A stretch of DNA of 64,000 nt, from positions 3,610,001-3,674,000 of the forward strand of contig NZ_CP116221.1 of the NCBI RefSeq assembly GCF_023556315.2, in the 5' to 3' direction. A program made the position numbers and the translations under genes. The notes beneath the pieces are model-generated. The model was not told the DNA's origin, did no database searches, and saw only the letters and a list, made by a program, of their open reading frames with translations. This stretch comes from Psychroserpens ponticola (GTDB lineage Bacteria; Bacteroidota; Bacteroidia; Flavobacteriales; Flavobacteriaceae). Positions 1 through 10,200 of the stretch are shown here, piece by piece; position 1 is the first letter of the stretch, and every line of letters starts with the position of its first letter.

Positions 1-22
1 AACTTTGTAAATATTTTGATTT

Positions 23-1234
23 ATGATAGAAAAAAAAGACATACAACTTGAAAAAGCTGTACTAATAGGTGTTATAACTAAAGAACAAAATGAAGAACGC
101 TCTAATGAATATTTAGATGAGTTAGAGTTTTTAACGTATACAGCTGGTGGTGAAGTGCTAAAACGTTTTACGCAGAAAATGGAAATGCCAAACCCGAAAA
201 CTTTTATAGGTACTGGTAAAATGGAAGAGGTAGCAACCTTTATTAAAAACAATGATGTTGGTACTGCTATTTTTGATGATGAATTATCTGCAGCACAAGA
301 ACGAAATATCAGTAAAATTTTAGAATGCAAAGTGTTAGATCGTACAAATCTAATTCTAGATATTTTCGCTCAACGCGCAACAACTAGCTATGCTAGAACT
401 CAAGTAGAGCTTGCGCAATGTGAATATTTGTTACCAAGATTAAAAGGAATGTGGACTCACCTTGAGCGACAAAAAGGCGGAATTGGAATGCGTGGTCCAG
501 GTGAAACTGAAATTGAAACAGACAGACGAATTGTAAGAGATAAAATCGCGCTACTTAAAGCCAAAATAAAAACCATTGATAAACAAATGGCTGTGCAACG
601 TGGTAACCGTGGTAAAATGGTGAGAGTCGCTTTGGTTGGTTACACCAATGTTGGAAAATCAACTTTAATGAATGTTGTCAGTAAAAGTGATGTCTTCGCT
701 GAAAACAAATTATTTGCAACCCTAGACACAACAGTAAGAAAAGTAGTCATTCAAAATTTACCTTTTTTATTAACTGATACAGTTGGTTTTATTAGAAAAT
801 TACCAACGCAATTGATAGAATCTTTTAAAAGCACACTAGACGAAGTTAGAGAAGCAGATTTATTGTTACATGTTGTTGATATTTCACATGCTAATTTTGA
901 AGAACATATTGATTCTGTGAATAAAATTTTAGGTGAAATTGACAGCTCAAACAAACCTACTATCATGGTTTTTAATAAAATTGATGCCTATAAAGCAGAA
1001 CCATTAGATGAAGATGATTTAATAACTGAAAAAACATCTGCTCACTACACATTAGAAGAATGGAAAAACACTTGGATGAATAAAGTAGGAAATAACGCTT
1101 TATTTATTTCTGCACTAAATAAGAAAAACTTAGACTCCTTTAAAAAACGAGTCTATGATGAAGTACGAGAAATTCATGTGACTCGTTTTCCTTATAATCA
1201 TTTTCTATATCCAGATTATGAAGATGAACAATAA
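23..1234 (+). CDS. hflX: Ribosome-associated GTPase HflX
   Basis: HflX is a GTPase that binds the 50S subunit and splits stalled or hibernating ribosomes under stress. The 403-residue protein has the HflX N-terminal domain (about 15-195), the glycine-rich GMRGPGETEIETDRR signature (about 156-169) and then a G domain. The P-loop GYTNVGKS lies at 206-213, followed by the DTVGF G3 box and an NKID G4 box. Length is within the usual range for the family. The ATG at 23 is the first in frame and lies just downstream of an AT-rich leader. The gene stands alone, facing the M13 peptidase gene across a hairpin terminator. Identification is from conserved motifs and is very secure. Confidence 0.96.
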   Translation: MIEKKDIQLEKAVLIGVITKEQNEERSNEYLDELEFLTYTAGGEVLKRFTQKMEMPNPKTFIGTGKMEEVATFIKNNDVGTAIFDDELSAAQERNISKILECKVLDRTNLILDIFAQRATTSYARTQVELAQCEYLLPRLKGMWTHLERQKGGIGMRGPGETEIETDRRIVRDKIALLKAKIKTIDKQMAVQRGNRGKMVRVALVGYTNVGKSTLMNVVSKSDVFAENKLFATLDTTVRKVVIQNLPFLLTDTVGFIRKLPTQLIESFKSTLDEVREADLLLHVVDISHANFEEHIDSVNKILGEIDSSNKPTIMVFNKIDAYKAEPLDEDDLITEKTSAHYTLEEWKNTWMNKVGNNALFISALNKKNLDSFKKRVYDEVREIHVTRFPYNHFLYPDYEDEQ

Positions 1235-1250
1235 TTTAGTTCTATAAAAA

Positions 1251-1276
1251 AAGGCTGTCTTTATAAAGACAACCTT
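1251..1276. terminator. Hairpin terminator shared by convergent hflX and M13 peptidase genes
   Basis: An inverted repeat aaggctgtcttt / aaagacaacctt with a very short loop and one mismatch is bordered by A-runs on the left and T-runs on the right. It lies between two converging genes and should terminate transcription from both sides. Confidence 0.75.
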
Positions 1277-1297
1277 TTTATTTTATATCAAATTTGA

Positions 1298-3361
1298 TTA
1301 CCAAATTCGGACTCTATCTTCTGGAGCAATCCACATAGCATCACCTTCCTTTATATCAAATGCTTCGTAAAAGGCATCAATATTTTTTAAAGGTTGAGTT
1401 GCTCTTACCATTCCTGGTGAATGTGTATCTGTTTTAATAAGTGTTCGTAATGCGTCGTCTCTTGTTAATGTTCTCCAAACTGTTGCCCAAGACATAAAGA
1501 AACGTTGTTCTGGTGTAAATCCATCAATGTTTTCTGGTCTTCCAGTTTTAGCATAATGCAACTGTAAACCATCATATGCTCCAAGTACACCTCCTAAATC
1601 TCCAATATTTTCTCCAAGTGTATACTTTCCGTTTACATAAACGCTATCTAAAACTTCTAGAGCACTATATTGATCTGCTAAAGCATCTCCACGTTTAGTA
1701 AATTCTTCAAGATCGGTAGGTGTCCACCAGTTCTTTAAGTTTCCATCAGCATCAAAACGCGATCCAGAATCATCAAACGCATGAGAGATTTCATGACCAA
1801 TAACAGCTCCTATTCCTCCATAATTTACGGCATCATCAGCGGTATAATTATAGAATGGTGGTTGCAAAATTGCTGCAGGAAATACAATTTCATTGTTAAT
1901 TGGACTATAGTAAGCATTAACCATTTGAGGTGGCATTCCCCATTCAGATTTATCAATTGGTTCATTAATATCAGATAAGTTATCATCTAAAGCCCAACGA
2001 CCAATAGCCATCATGTTTTCTGCATAGCTATTTCCTTCCTTAACCATTAAATCAGAATAATCTTTCCATTCATCTGGATAAGCAATCTTTACGGTGAATT
2101 TATCTAATTTCTCAATAGCTTTCACTTTGGTTTCATCAGTCATCCAATCTAATTTTTGGATTCTATTTTGAAATGCTGTGATTACATTTGCAATCATTTT
2201 CTCAGCTTTTACTTTTGCTTCTGGTGGAAATTTAGCTTCAACATACAATTGCCCAATAGCTTCTCCAACACTTCCAGTTACAGTTCCTAAAGCACGCTCT
2301 TCTGCGTCACGTTGCTTTTTAGCTCCACTCAATGTTTGTGCATAAAACTCCCAATTAGCTCTTTCAATTTCTGTGGTTAAGAAACCTGCAGCATTATCAA
2401 TTGTTGTCCAATCTATTAGTGTTTTAATATCTTCTATTGATGTGTTATTTAAGAAATCACTCAATGCAGACATATATTTCGGCTGAGCCACTAAAACCGT
2501 ATCAATTTGTTTTTTAATCCCTAGATCTGAAATCATTTTGCCCCAATCAATTGCAGGACACATTTCTTGCAATTGTGAGATAGATCTTGGATTATTATAG
2601 TTACGAGCATCTCTTGCAGCTACTTTATCTAATCTAGGCTCAACCAATTGAGTTTCCATTTCAATTATTTTAACAGCAGCGGCATTTGCATCTGCTTCAC
2701 TGTATTCAATAAATTGAAGCATTTTAGACACGTGAGCTTTATATTTTTCTCTGATTTCTTTAGACTTATCGTCCTGATCTAAATAATAATCACGTTGTAA
2801 CCCTGTACCTCCTGGGCCAACCCAAGCTGTATTCATACTACTATCATTCAAGTCTGGACCAGCACCTAGACCAGCAAATGGCGTAGCAAGACCTAAAGTA
2901 GTAGCTTCTGCTGTTTGCATGTCTGCAATACTTTTTATGCCATCAATTTTAGCAAGTACTGGTAATAATGGTTTGATACCAGCTTCATCTCTTGCTACAG
3001 TATCTAATTGCGATTCAAAAATTAAAAGTGCTTTCTTTTGGTCAGTACCTTCTTCATACTTACCTAACTCTTTAGACGTTTTTAAAATTTCTAAAACATC
3101 AGCTCTTGTTCCTTTTCGTAAAACTCCAAATCCGCCCCAACGTGTTTCTTCTTCAGGGATTTTTGTGTTTTTTTGCCAATTGCCATTTACAAAATTGTAA
3201 AAGTCATCTTTAGGATTTACATCCTTATCCATGTTTTCGAGATTAATTCCAGGAATTTTCTCAACCATAGTTGTTTCATCTTTTGCCTCCTCTTTACATC
3301 CTAAAAATGCAAATACAGCCAATACAGAAACTATCAAAATACTCTTGATATTAGTTTTCAT
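1298..3361 (-). CDS. pepO: M13 family zinc metallopeptidase, lipoprotein (PepO/neprilysin-like)
   Basis: A 687-residue zinc endopeptidase of the neprilysin family. The N-terminus is a lipoprotein signal ending in FLGC with Cys22, so the enzyme is probably anchored to a membrane and faces the periplasm or outside. The N-terminal M13 domain (about 45-430) is followed by the catalytic domain with HEISH at 523-527 as zinc ligands and catalytic Glu, and the third ligand region GENIGD at 583-588. The C-terminus carries the family-typical ending with W as the last residue. Full length for the family (about 670-700). It probably degrades extracytoplasmic peptides; the substrate cannot be inferred. 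Monocistronic, with a hairpin terminator downstream. Confidence 0.94.
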   Translation of the reverse strand: MKTNIKSILIVSVLAVFAFLGCKEEAKDETTMVEKIPGINLENMDKDVNPKDDFYNFVNGNWQKNTKIPEEETRWGGFGVLRKGTRADVLEILKTSKELGKYEEGTDQKKALLIFESQLDTVARDEAGIKPLLPVLAKIDGIKSIADMQTAEATTLGLATPFAGLGAGPDLNDSSMNTAWVGPGGTGLQRDYYLDQDDKSKEIREKYKAHVSKMLQFIEYSEADANAAAVKIIEMETQLVEPRLDKVAARDARNYNNPRSISQLQEMCPAIDWGKMISDLGIKKQIDTVLVAQPKYMSALSDFLNNTSIEDIKTLIDWTTIDNAAGFLTTEIERANWEFYAQTLSGAKKQRDAEERALGTVTGSVGEAIGQLYVEAKFPPEAKVKAEKMIANVITAFQNRIQKLDWMTDETKVKAIEKLDKFTVKIAYPDEWKDYSDLMVKEGNSYAENMMAIGRWALDDNLSDINEPIDKSEWGMPPQMVNAYYSPINNEIVFPAAILQPPFYNYTADDAVNYGGIGAVIGHEISHAFDDSGSRFDADGNLKNWWTPTDLEEFTKRGDALADQYSALEVLDSVYVNGKYTLGENIGDLGGVLGAYDGLQLHYAKTGRPENIDGFTPEQRFFMSWATVWRTLTRDDALRTLIKTDTHSPGMVRATQPLKNIDAFYEAFDIKEGDAMWIAPEDRVRIW

Positions 3362-3453
3362 AGTGTGTGTTTAGTTTTAATTTGATTAAAATTAGTTATT
3401 AATTAGAAGTCTTAACAAGCCATTTGTTACATATTAACAAAACATTAAGAGAA

Positions 3454-3978
3454 TTATTCTGGCTTCAAAATATTATTGGCTTCAAATTCAAGCTTTTTGT
3501 TGATTTGAAGATTAAGATTAGAGAACGCCACAAACACCTCCCTTAAAGCTTCTAGCTGTATGTCTTTCAAAATATTATCAAGCGACAGTAGGCTGTTTAA
3601 TTTAAGCATCTTGGTTTCTAAAGCTGTGATTCTTGCATTTATTTCATTTGTATTAATCGATTTTGGAATTTCTACCCTAAAAGCGCTTATAAATGTTGTA
3701 ATTAAGGAAATATCACTTTTAAAAAAAGATAAATCGGCTGCTTTTAAATAATTCATTTGAGTATTCAACTCTTGATACTTCTGCCAATCGTAAACAGCTT
3801 CTTTAGCATCATCACTGAGTCCAAAATCATTATACTTTAGACTTTTGATTTCATTTTTTGTAATCGTTTTAGATTGCTTATCACTTAATGTAGATTCAAT
3901 TTCTACGTTTTGTGTATCCGTTTTACAACCAACAATTAACAAACAAAGGAAACTAAAAAATAAAAGATTAAATCGCAT
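3454..3978 (-). CDS. Hypothetical lipoprotein
   Basis: A 174-residue protein that I do not recognise. The N-terminus is a typical bacterial lipoprotein signal with the lipobox LIVGC at residue 18. The rest is rich in Leu, Asn, Lys and Ser and looks predominantly helical, with possible coiled-coil character in the second half (about 85-165). It is transcribed in the same direction as the M13 peptidase, but about 90 bases separate them, so co-transcription is possible and not shown. The upstream minus-strand leader has a TATATTTA sequence that approximates the TAnnTTTG promoter element. Real gene judged from the signal peptide and Bacteroidota-like composition; function unknown. Confidence 0.75.
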   Translation of the reverse strand: MRFNLLFFSFLCLLIVGCKTDTQNVEIESTLSDKQSKTITKNEIKSLKYNDFGLSDDAKEAVYDWQKYQELNTQMNYLKAADLSFFKSDISLITTFISAFRVEIPKSINTNEINARITALETKMLKLNSLLSLDNILKDIQLEALREVFVAFSNLNLQINKKLEFEANNILKPE

Positions 3979-4090
3979 AAATAAGAGATTAAATTTAGTT
4001 GTAAATATAATTAAAGTGAATATACTTGGAAGTTAATCTCAACGGAATTAACAAAAAATAAAGTGTTGTTAATTTTAAGCTTTAATTTTT

Positions 4091-4118
4091 TTTGTCCTTT
4101 TTATTCTTAGTATTTTTG
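4091..4118 (+). promoter_or_regulatory. Putative Bacteroidota promoter for threonine dehydrogenase gene
   Basis: TATTTTTG at 4111-4118 matches the -7 consensus TAnnTTTG, with TTTG at 4091-4094 as a -33 candidate 16 bases upstream. The start codon follows at 4147. Confidence 0.5.
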
Positions 4119-4146
4119 ATTCGTATTAGTAAGCTTATAATTTTTT

Positions 4147-5112
4147 ATGTCTAAAGTATTAATCATTGGTGCTGGTGGTCAGATTGGTTCGGAGTTAACC
4201 TATAAACTACGTGAAATTCATGGTAGCAATAATATTGTTGCCAGTGATATTAACTGTTCAAATTTAGATATTGTCAATTCCGGTTGTTTTGAAATATTAG
4301 ATGCAAAAGACTACGATGCGATTAAAAATTGTGTTGAAAAACATACTATTGATACCATATACTTAATGGCTGCCATGCTAAGTGCAACAGGTGAAAAGCA
4401 CCCAATGATGGCATGGGATTTAAACATGAACTCTTTATTTCATGTTCTTAATTTGGCAAAAGAAGGTTTTATCAAAAAGGTGTTTTGGCCATCAAGCATC
4501 GCTGTTTTTGGACCTACCACACCTTCAATTAATACTCCTCAACATACCATCATGGAACCGACTACAGTTTATGGCATTACTAAACAAGTTGGAGAACGTT
4601 GGTGTGAATATTATCATAAACAATATGGTGTAGATGTTAGAAGTATAAGATATCCTGGAATTATAAGCTGGAAAACATTGCCAGGTGGAGGCACTACGGA
4701 TTATGCAGTAGAAATTTATCACAAAGCAATACTTGACAAAACTTATGAATGCTTTTTGTCTGAAGAGACTAAGCTTCCAATGATGTTTATGGACGATGCA
4801 ATTAATGCTACTATTAATATCATGCAAGCGCCTTCTGAAAACATAAAAATTAGATCATCATATAATTTAGCTGCTATTAGCTTTACGCCTAAAGAGATTT
4901 TTGAAAGTATTAGAGCTCAGATTCCAGATTTTTCAATGACTTACAATCCAGATTTTAGACAAGCTATAGCAGATAGTTGGCCAAAATCTATTGATGATAC
5001 GACAGCGAGAACCGATTGGAATTGGAAACACAAATACAATCTAGAATTAATGACTAAAGAAATGATCTCTCAGTTAGAAAAAAAATACGCGTCTTCAGAA
5101 AAAATGCACTAA
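4147..5112 (+). CDS. tdh: L-threonine 3-dehydrogenase, short-chain/epimerase type (NAD-dependent)
   Basis: A 321-residue extended short-chain dehydrogenase. The Rossmann nucleotide-binding motif GAGGQIG is at 8-14 and the catalytic YxxxK is YGITK at 142-146. The protein closely matches my memory of the Flavobacterium frigidimaris type of L-threonine dehydrogenase, including the FWPSSIAVFGPTTP and GGGTTDYAV segments. These enzymes oxidise L-threonine to 2-amino-3-ketobutyrate with NAD and resemble UDP-galactose epimerases rather than the zinc-dependent Tdh. The alternative would be a generic NAD-dependent epimerase, but the substrate-specific segments favour threonine dehydrogenase. The gene is transcribed alone from its own promoter; a hairpin follows before the next gene. 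Confidence 0.9.
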   Translation: MSKVLIIGAGGQIGSELTYKLREIHGSNNIVASDINCSNLDIVNSGCFEILDAKDYDAIKNCVEKHTIDTIYLMAAMLSATGEKHPMMAWDLNMNSLFHVLNLAKEGFIKKVFWPSSIAVFGPTTPSINTPQHTIMEPTTVYGITKQVGERWCEYYHKQYGVDVRSIRYPGIISWKTLPGGGTTDYAVEIYHKAILDKTYECFLSEETKLPMMFMDDAINATINIMQAPSENIKIRSSYNLAAISFTPKEIFESIRAQIPDFSMTYNPDFRQAIADSWPKSIDDTTARTDWNWKHKYNLELMTKEMISQLEKKYASSEKMH

Positions 5113-5144
5113 AACCATGATGACATTTTAGCACTGTCGCGATG

Positions 5145-5177
5145 TACCAATAGAAACATTAACATAAACTATTGGTA
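5145..5177 (+). promoter_or_regulatory. Inverted repeat just upstream of the lipoprotein start codon
   Basis: Perfect 9-base arms taccaatag (5145-5153) and ctattggta (5169-5177) separated by 15 bases end two bases before the ATG at 5180. It could be an operator or a hairpin masking translation initiation. It lacks a T-run, so it is not a typical terminator. Confidence 0.35.
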
Positions 5178-5179
5178 TT

Positions 5180-6289
5180 ATGAAATCTTATCATTTAATT
5201 CTCATCATTTCTGTTTTTTTTGCATTCTCTTGTAATAACCAAAAAAATAACAATCTATACTCCTCTAATATAGAAGGTGAAAAGAGCTTTAGAACTAATT
5301 CATCAAAAAAACTAAAGCTACACAAAATAAACAATCAGCAGTTTAAGATGATTTATGGTGTGATGCCAATTCCAAATTCATGGGAATTAGTCAATAATAA
5401 AAAAGATAACATTCAATTTCAAGCTCCAAATGGGACTAAAATCTATGGTGAACGGTTTAATTCGTTTTACTACTCAAATAATCAACAACAAAATTATTAT
5501 TCGCAACAAAACGGAACTCAGGTAAAAGCACCAAAAACAATCAATAGTTTTATAAATGAAGATTTAAAACCTTTGCTAGAATCTAATGGATTAACATATT
5601 TGGGACAATTTCCTTTACCTCAACTTGCTCAAGTAGACAAACAGCGTAACAATGCTATATTTAAGGCTACACCAGAAGAAAAAACCTTCGAATGTATTGT
5701 TACCGAATGGGTAGACAAAAAAGGCAATAAATCTTTAGGAATCATCAGGTATTTCACTAATTATTATACAGTAATTGGAGGTATGGATTGGGGTTACACA
5801 CTAAACTCTTTAGAAGCTCCGAAATCTGTGTATGAAGATGCTAAAAAAGATTACATTAATGCTTTGCTAAACTTACAGGTTAATCCAAACTGGCTTCAAA
5901 AAAACAATCAATATTACGCTCAAATGTCACAGCAAAATAATGCTGAGCATCAACAACGTATGGCAGCAATTCGTGCACAAGGCCAAGCCATTATTAATAA
6001 CGGAAATATATATAGTTCAATTTCAGATAGTAATCATGAAAGCTGGAAAAGACAAAATGCAATAACAGATGCTGGACATTCAAAATCTGTTAATGCCGTT
6101 TGGGAACGAAGTAATGTTACTGACCAAAATGGAAATCAATATCAAGTTGAAGGCTATTACAATAACGTTTGGAAAGCAAATAACAACGAATATGTTGGCA
6201 CAAACAACACCAACTGGAATCCAAATATTGATAACACCACAAATGGAATTAATTGGGAACAATTAGAATATACTGATGATTACTATTAG
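5180..6289 (+). CDS. Hypothetical lipoprotein rich in Asn and Gln
   Basis: A 369-residue protein with a lipoprotein signal (AFSCNNQ, Cys18). I do not recognise a named family. The central part (about 55-235) is probably a folded domain, containing the segments MIYGVMPIPNSWEL and GIIRYFTNYYTVIGG. The C-terminal third is very rich in Asn, Gln and Tyr, with recurring NAVWERS, NVWKAN and TNWNPN elements that look like short degenerate repeats. It precedes the membrane TPR and CHAT genes by about 200 bases, so a functional link is possible but not demonstrated. Lipobox, length and composition make it a real gene. Confidence 0.8.
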   Translation: MKSYHLILIISVFFAFSCNNQKNNNLYSSNIEGEKSFRTNSSKKLKLHKINNQQFKMIYGVMPIPNSWELVNNKKDNIQFQAPNGTKIYGERFNSFYYSNNQQQNYYSQQNGTQVKAPKTINSFINEDLKPLLESNGLTYLGQFPLPQLAQVDKQRNNAIFKATPEEKTFECIVTEWVDKKGNKSLGIIRYFTNYYTVIGGMDWGYTLNSLEAPKSVYEDAKKDYINALLNLQVNPNWLQKNNQYYAQMSQQNNAEHQQRMAAIRAQGQAIINNGNIYSSISDSNHESWKRQNAITDAGHSKSVNAVWERSNVTDQNGNQYQVEGYYNNVWKANNNEYVGTNNTNWNPNIDNTTNGINWEQLEYTDDYY

Positions 6290-6345
6290 GTCATTACAAT
6301 GAATTATAAACCATCAATTTTCAAACAAATAATTGTATCTTACTC

Positions 6346-6453
6346 ATGATTAGCCATTAACATCATAAAAACCTACAAAATAGACTACTGAAACAATATA
6401 AATCTAAAGATGTCTATGAAAAAACCCATAGAGAATTATTGCTTAAAAATTAA
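6346..6453 (+). pseudogene. Possible degenerate short ORF upstream of the TPR gene
   Basis: From the ATG at 6346 the frame reads four codons and then a TAA at 6358, after which about 30 codons stay open to 6453 (reading HHKNLQNRLLKQYKSKDVYE and on). No start codon lies inside the open part. The codon use looks like that of real genes here, but the stretch is short and AT-rich, so chance is a serious alternative. Confidence 0.2.
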
Positions 6454-6491
6454 AACTTGAAGAAGCATTATAATCTTCCAAATCTTAAAAA

Positions 6492-7217
6492 TTGAATATT
6501 AATAGCAACATATCACAAGAACAACTAGAAACCATTGAACGTTATATAACCAACACAATGATTTCTGAAGAGCTAAACGCGTTTAAAACGCAATTAGAAA
6601 ATAATCCAGATTTTAAAATTCAAGTAAATGATACCATCACATTACTTAAAGGAATTGAAGCGCAATCACTTAAAGAACAACTTAACGAATTCCATAAAGA
6701 CATACCAAAGCAAGAGCTTATAAAAAAGACACCAAAAATTCATTATTTGAAATTTAGAAAATTAGTTGCTGCTGCAGCTATTATAATTGCTCTTGGCAGT
6801 TTTTGGCATTTTAGACCAACCTCTTCTGAAAGGTTATATTCAAAATATTTCTATCCAGATCCAGGATTACCAACAACAATGAGTAATACTTCAAATTTTG
6901 AATTTTACGATGCTATGGTTAATTATAAACAAGGTGATTATAAAATAGCCATAAAAAAATGGAAAGCACTACCTTCTAAAAACGATACTATAAACTATTT
7001 TCTTGGTGTTGCATATTTAGCAGATAAAAATGAGGCTAAATCGATTCCGTTATTAGAACAATCCATTCAAAATAAAGAGTTTCCTTTAGTTAGTGATGCT
7101 CATTACTATTTAGGATTGGTTTATTTGAAACAAGGTAACATTGAAAAGGCAAAAAAAAATTTAAAAATTTCAAACCTTAAAAAAAGCAAAACGCTCCTTT
7201 CTGAAATAAAGAACTAA
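6492..7217 (+). CDS. Membrane TPR protein with anti-sigma-like N-terminus
   Basis: A 241-residue protein starting with TTG at 6492; no in-frame ATG gives the conserved N-terminus. Residues 1-75 form a helical module of the kind seen at the N-terminus of Bacteroidota anti-sigma-like proteins (ERYI, E, F, QLE and DFK pattern, then LKGIE). The same pattern occurs in the sigma-paired protein at 29455-30456. A single membrane helix lies at about 92-108 (LVAAAAIIIALGSFW). The C-terminal half has at least two tetratricopeptide-like helix pairs (about 140-230). It lies 22 bases before the CHAT gene, so the two are probably an operon. Unlike the other pair, no sigma factor gene precedes it. Confidence 0.75.
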   Translation: MNINSNISQEQLETIERYITNTMISEELNAFKTQLENNPDFKIQVNDTITLLKGIEAQSLKEQLNEFHKDIPKQELIKKTPKIHYLKFRKLVAAAAIIIALGSFWHFRPTSSERLYSKYFYPDPGLPTTMSNTSNFEFYDAMVNYKQGDYKIAIKKWKALPSKNDTINYFLGVAYLADKNEAKSIPLLEQSIQNKEFPLVSDAHYYLGLVYLKQGNIEKAKKNLKISNLKKSKTLLSEIKN

Positions 7218-7239
7218 CCATATTAAAAACAAAACAATT

Positions 7240-10200
7240 ATGAAGCAATTTTTCGATTGTCCAAGTCATACAATTCTTTTTATTTTAATAGTTGGTCTAA
7301 GTCAATTCGGCTATTCTCAACAGGATTCTATTTCAGGAATCAAGCTTATTGATTATTATTTAGTTAGTAATGACATCACTAAAGCAGATGTTGAATTAAA
7401 AAAACAAATTCAGGCGTTTCAAAACAATAACTCATTAGACTCTTTGGTTGGCTATCCTTATTATGTTGGAAAAGTTTCATTAGCAAAAACCAATAAAATT
7501 ACTGCTATAAAAACTGCTGAAAAATTTGTTGAAGACATCAATTCAAAAAGCAACAATCTTAATGTAAACTACAAAACCCTTTTAAGTCTTGCCGATTTTT
7601 ACGATGAAGTTAGTGAAAGTGAAAAATCTCTTGAAGTCACTGAAGAAGCACTTCGCATTGCTAAAAACATAAAAAACATAAAAGGCGATGCTATTGGCAA
7701 AATTCGTTATAATGTTGGTGCTTGCTTAATGTCTCTGAGCGAAGTAGAAAAGGCAAAAACTTATTTTATTGACGCATTAAAAGATTATGAATCTTACGAC
7801 AAAACAGATCCAAAAGCTTTATCAGACACCAATAATGCTATAGGAGCGACCATGTGGATGTCATCTAAGTTAGATAGTGCAAAACATTATTATTCAAAAG
7901 CCATCAAAGCTCTCGATTTGATAAAAGAAGAAGATTCGATTGAGAATTTATATCTAAAAACCGTCATCAAATCTAACATCTCATTACTAGAATACTCAAA
8001 TGGCGATTTTGAGCAAGCCATACACACACAAACAGCTGTGATTAATAATTATGAAACAGTTGCAAATAATTTGTTAGATGATAATATTGTATCAAAAGCC
8101 AAGCGTTATCAGGCTAGAGCGATTTCTAATTTAGCTGTCTTTTACCACGAATCTGGAAATTTGTATAAGGCTAATGAAATTTTAAAGTATTCTTTAGAAA
8201 AGAAAAAAAAGATGCAAAATACAGCAAGTGATATTGCAACGACTCTAATACAAATTGGTCAGTCGCAATTATCACTACAAAATTTAGATGAAGCCATTAC
8301 TTATCTTAATTCTGGATTACAACAACTGGAAAAAATCTCTAAAAATGATAACTATTGGAAAGCTACTGCTTTTCACGCCTTAGCAGAAGTCTATTCGGCA
8401 AAGAACAATAATCTAAAAGCGAAAGAGTTTTATGACAAAAGTGAAACGCTTTTTCTAAAAACTTTAGGCGATGAATATGATAAAGAATTTTTAAGTTTTT
8501 TAAGTAACAAAGCACTCTTTTTAGCTAAAAGCAACGACACAGAAAAAGCAGTAGAAGCTTCTCAAAAAGCCTACAATTACGTTTTAAAAAATGGCGAAGA
8601 CAACTCCTATCAACTCTTTAAACAAATTAGTAATCTTGCAGAGACATATTATTTATCAAAAGATTACAAAAGGTCGCAAGAATGGGTACAACGTGGTAAT
8701 GACTATTTAGATAACAACATAAAAAACAATACATCAAGTATTGATTCTTTAATCCTTCAGCTTAACAAACCTAATTTAATCCTATTAAATTCAAAATCTG
8801 AATATTATACATCGCAGTCACGAAATGTTAGTTTTTATAAAAATGAAATCAAAAAACTAGATGAAGCTTTAAATTTATTAGAACAACGAAAAGAAACGAT
8901 TTTCAATTCAGAAGACATCAACGTATTGCTTTCTGACTATAAAAACATTACAGATTATTCAAAAAAATTGAATTTAGAATTATTTGAAATCAACAACAAT
9001 ACTGAGCATTTAAAACGCCTAATAGAGCTTCATGAGTCTAGTATTTATAATCGTATTCGTTCAAGGCTTAATATGAGGAATAATTTATCGTTTTTACATA
9101 TTCCGAATGCTGTATTAGAAAGAGAAAAAGAATTGAAATTCTCCATTTCAAATTCATTAGAAGACACGACAAATTTTAATACCTTTTTAAATGCAAATAA
9201 CAATTGGACTACGTTTCTAGATTCATTAAAACTAGAACATCCTAAATATTACAAAATGCGTTATGCAAGCATTGAAACATCTATAGATAACCTTCAAACT
9301 AATATTCCTGAGCAAACAACAGTCATTCGTTATGTATATGTTGAGGATCAACTTTATGCGTTCTTAGTTAACAAAACCGATTATAATCTGATTAAATTAA
9401 ATTCAGAAGAGATTAGTGCTCTTATTATTTCTTTAAATGAAAATCAAATTAATGATGAACGCATAAACGACTATCTTTTTACATTATATAATCAACTTTG
9501 GAAGCCTTTTGAAGACAACATAGAAACAAAAAATATCATTATTATTCCTGATGGAGAGCTTTTTAATTTAAGTTTTGAAACCTTAACATCATCCAAAACA
9601 ACTTCATTTGAAGACATTGCCGAAAACAGTCTGATTTCTAAATATAATATGTCTTACAATTATAGTTTGCTACTCATAAACGAAAATCAGAAAGCAATAG
9701 ATTACACAAATGATTTTATTGCTTTTGTTCCTGAGTTTAATAAAACAATGAAAGATAACTACACCATGTCTATAACAGATTCATTAGCTCTTGACAAAAC
9801 CTACTTACATTTATTACCACAACCCTTTAGTGTTGAATTGGCAAAAGAATACTCAAAACTATTTAAAGGCAAATCATTTATAAATGAAAACGCATCCAAA
9901 CAACTATTCACAACAGAAGCTAATGAACATAAAATCATTCATATTGGCACGCATGCAGAGTCTAATAATTTATTACCGGAATTATCGCGTTTAGTTTTCG
10001 CTAAAGAAGCTTCAGGTAAAGACAATTCGCTTTACACCTATGAAATCTATAACCAAAATTTATCATCTCACCTTGCGGTATTAACAGCTTGTGAAACAGG
10101 AAAGCCAACACACCAAGCTGGAGAAGGAATGATTTCTTTAGCTCATGCATTTAATTATGCTGGAAGTGAAAGTATTTTAACGAGTCTATGGAAAATTGAT

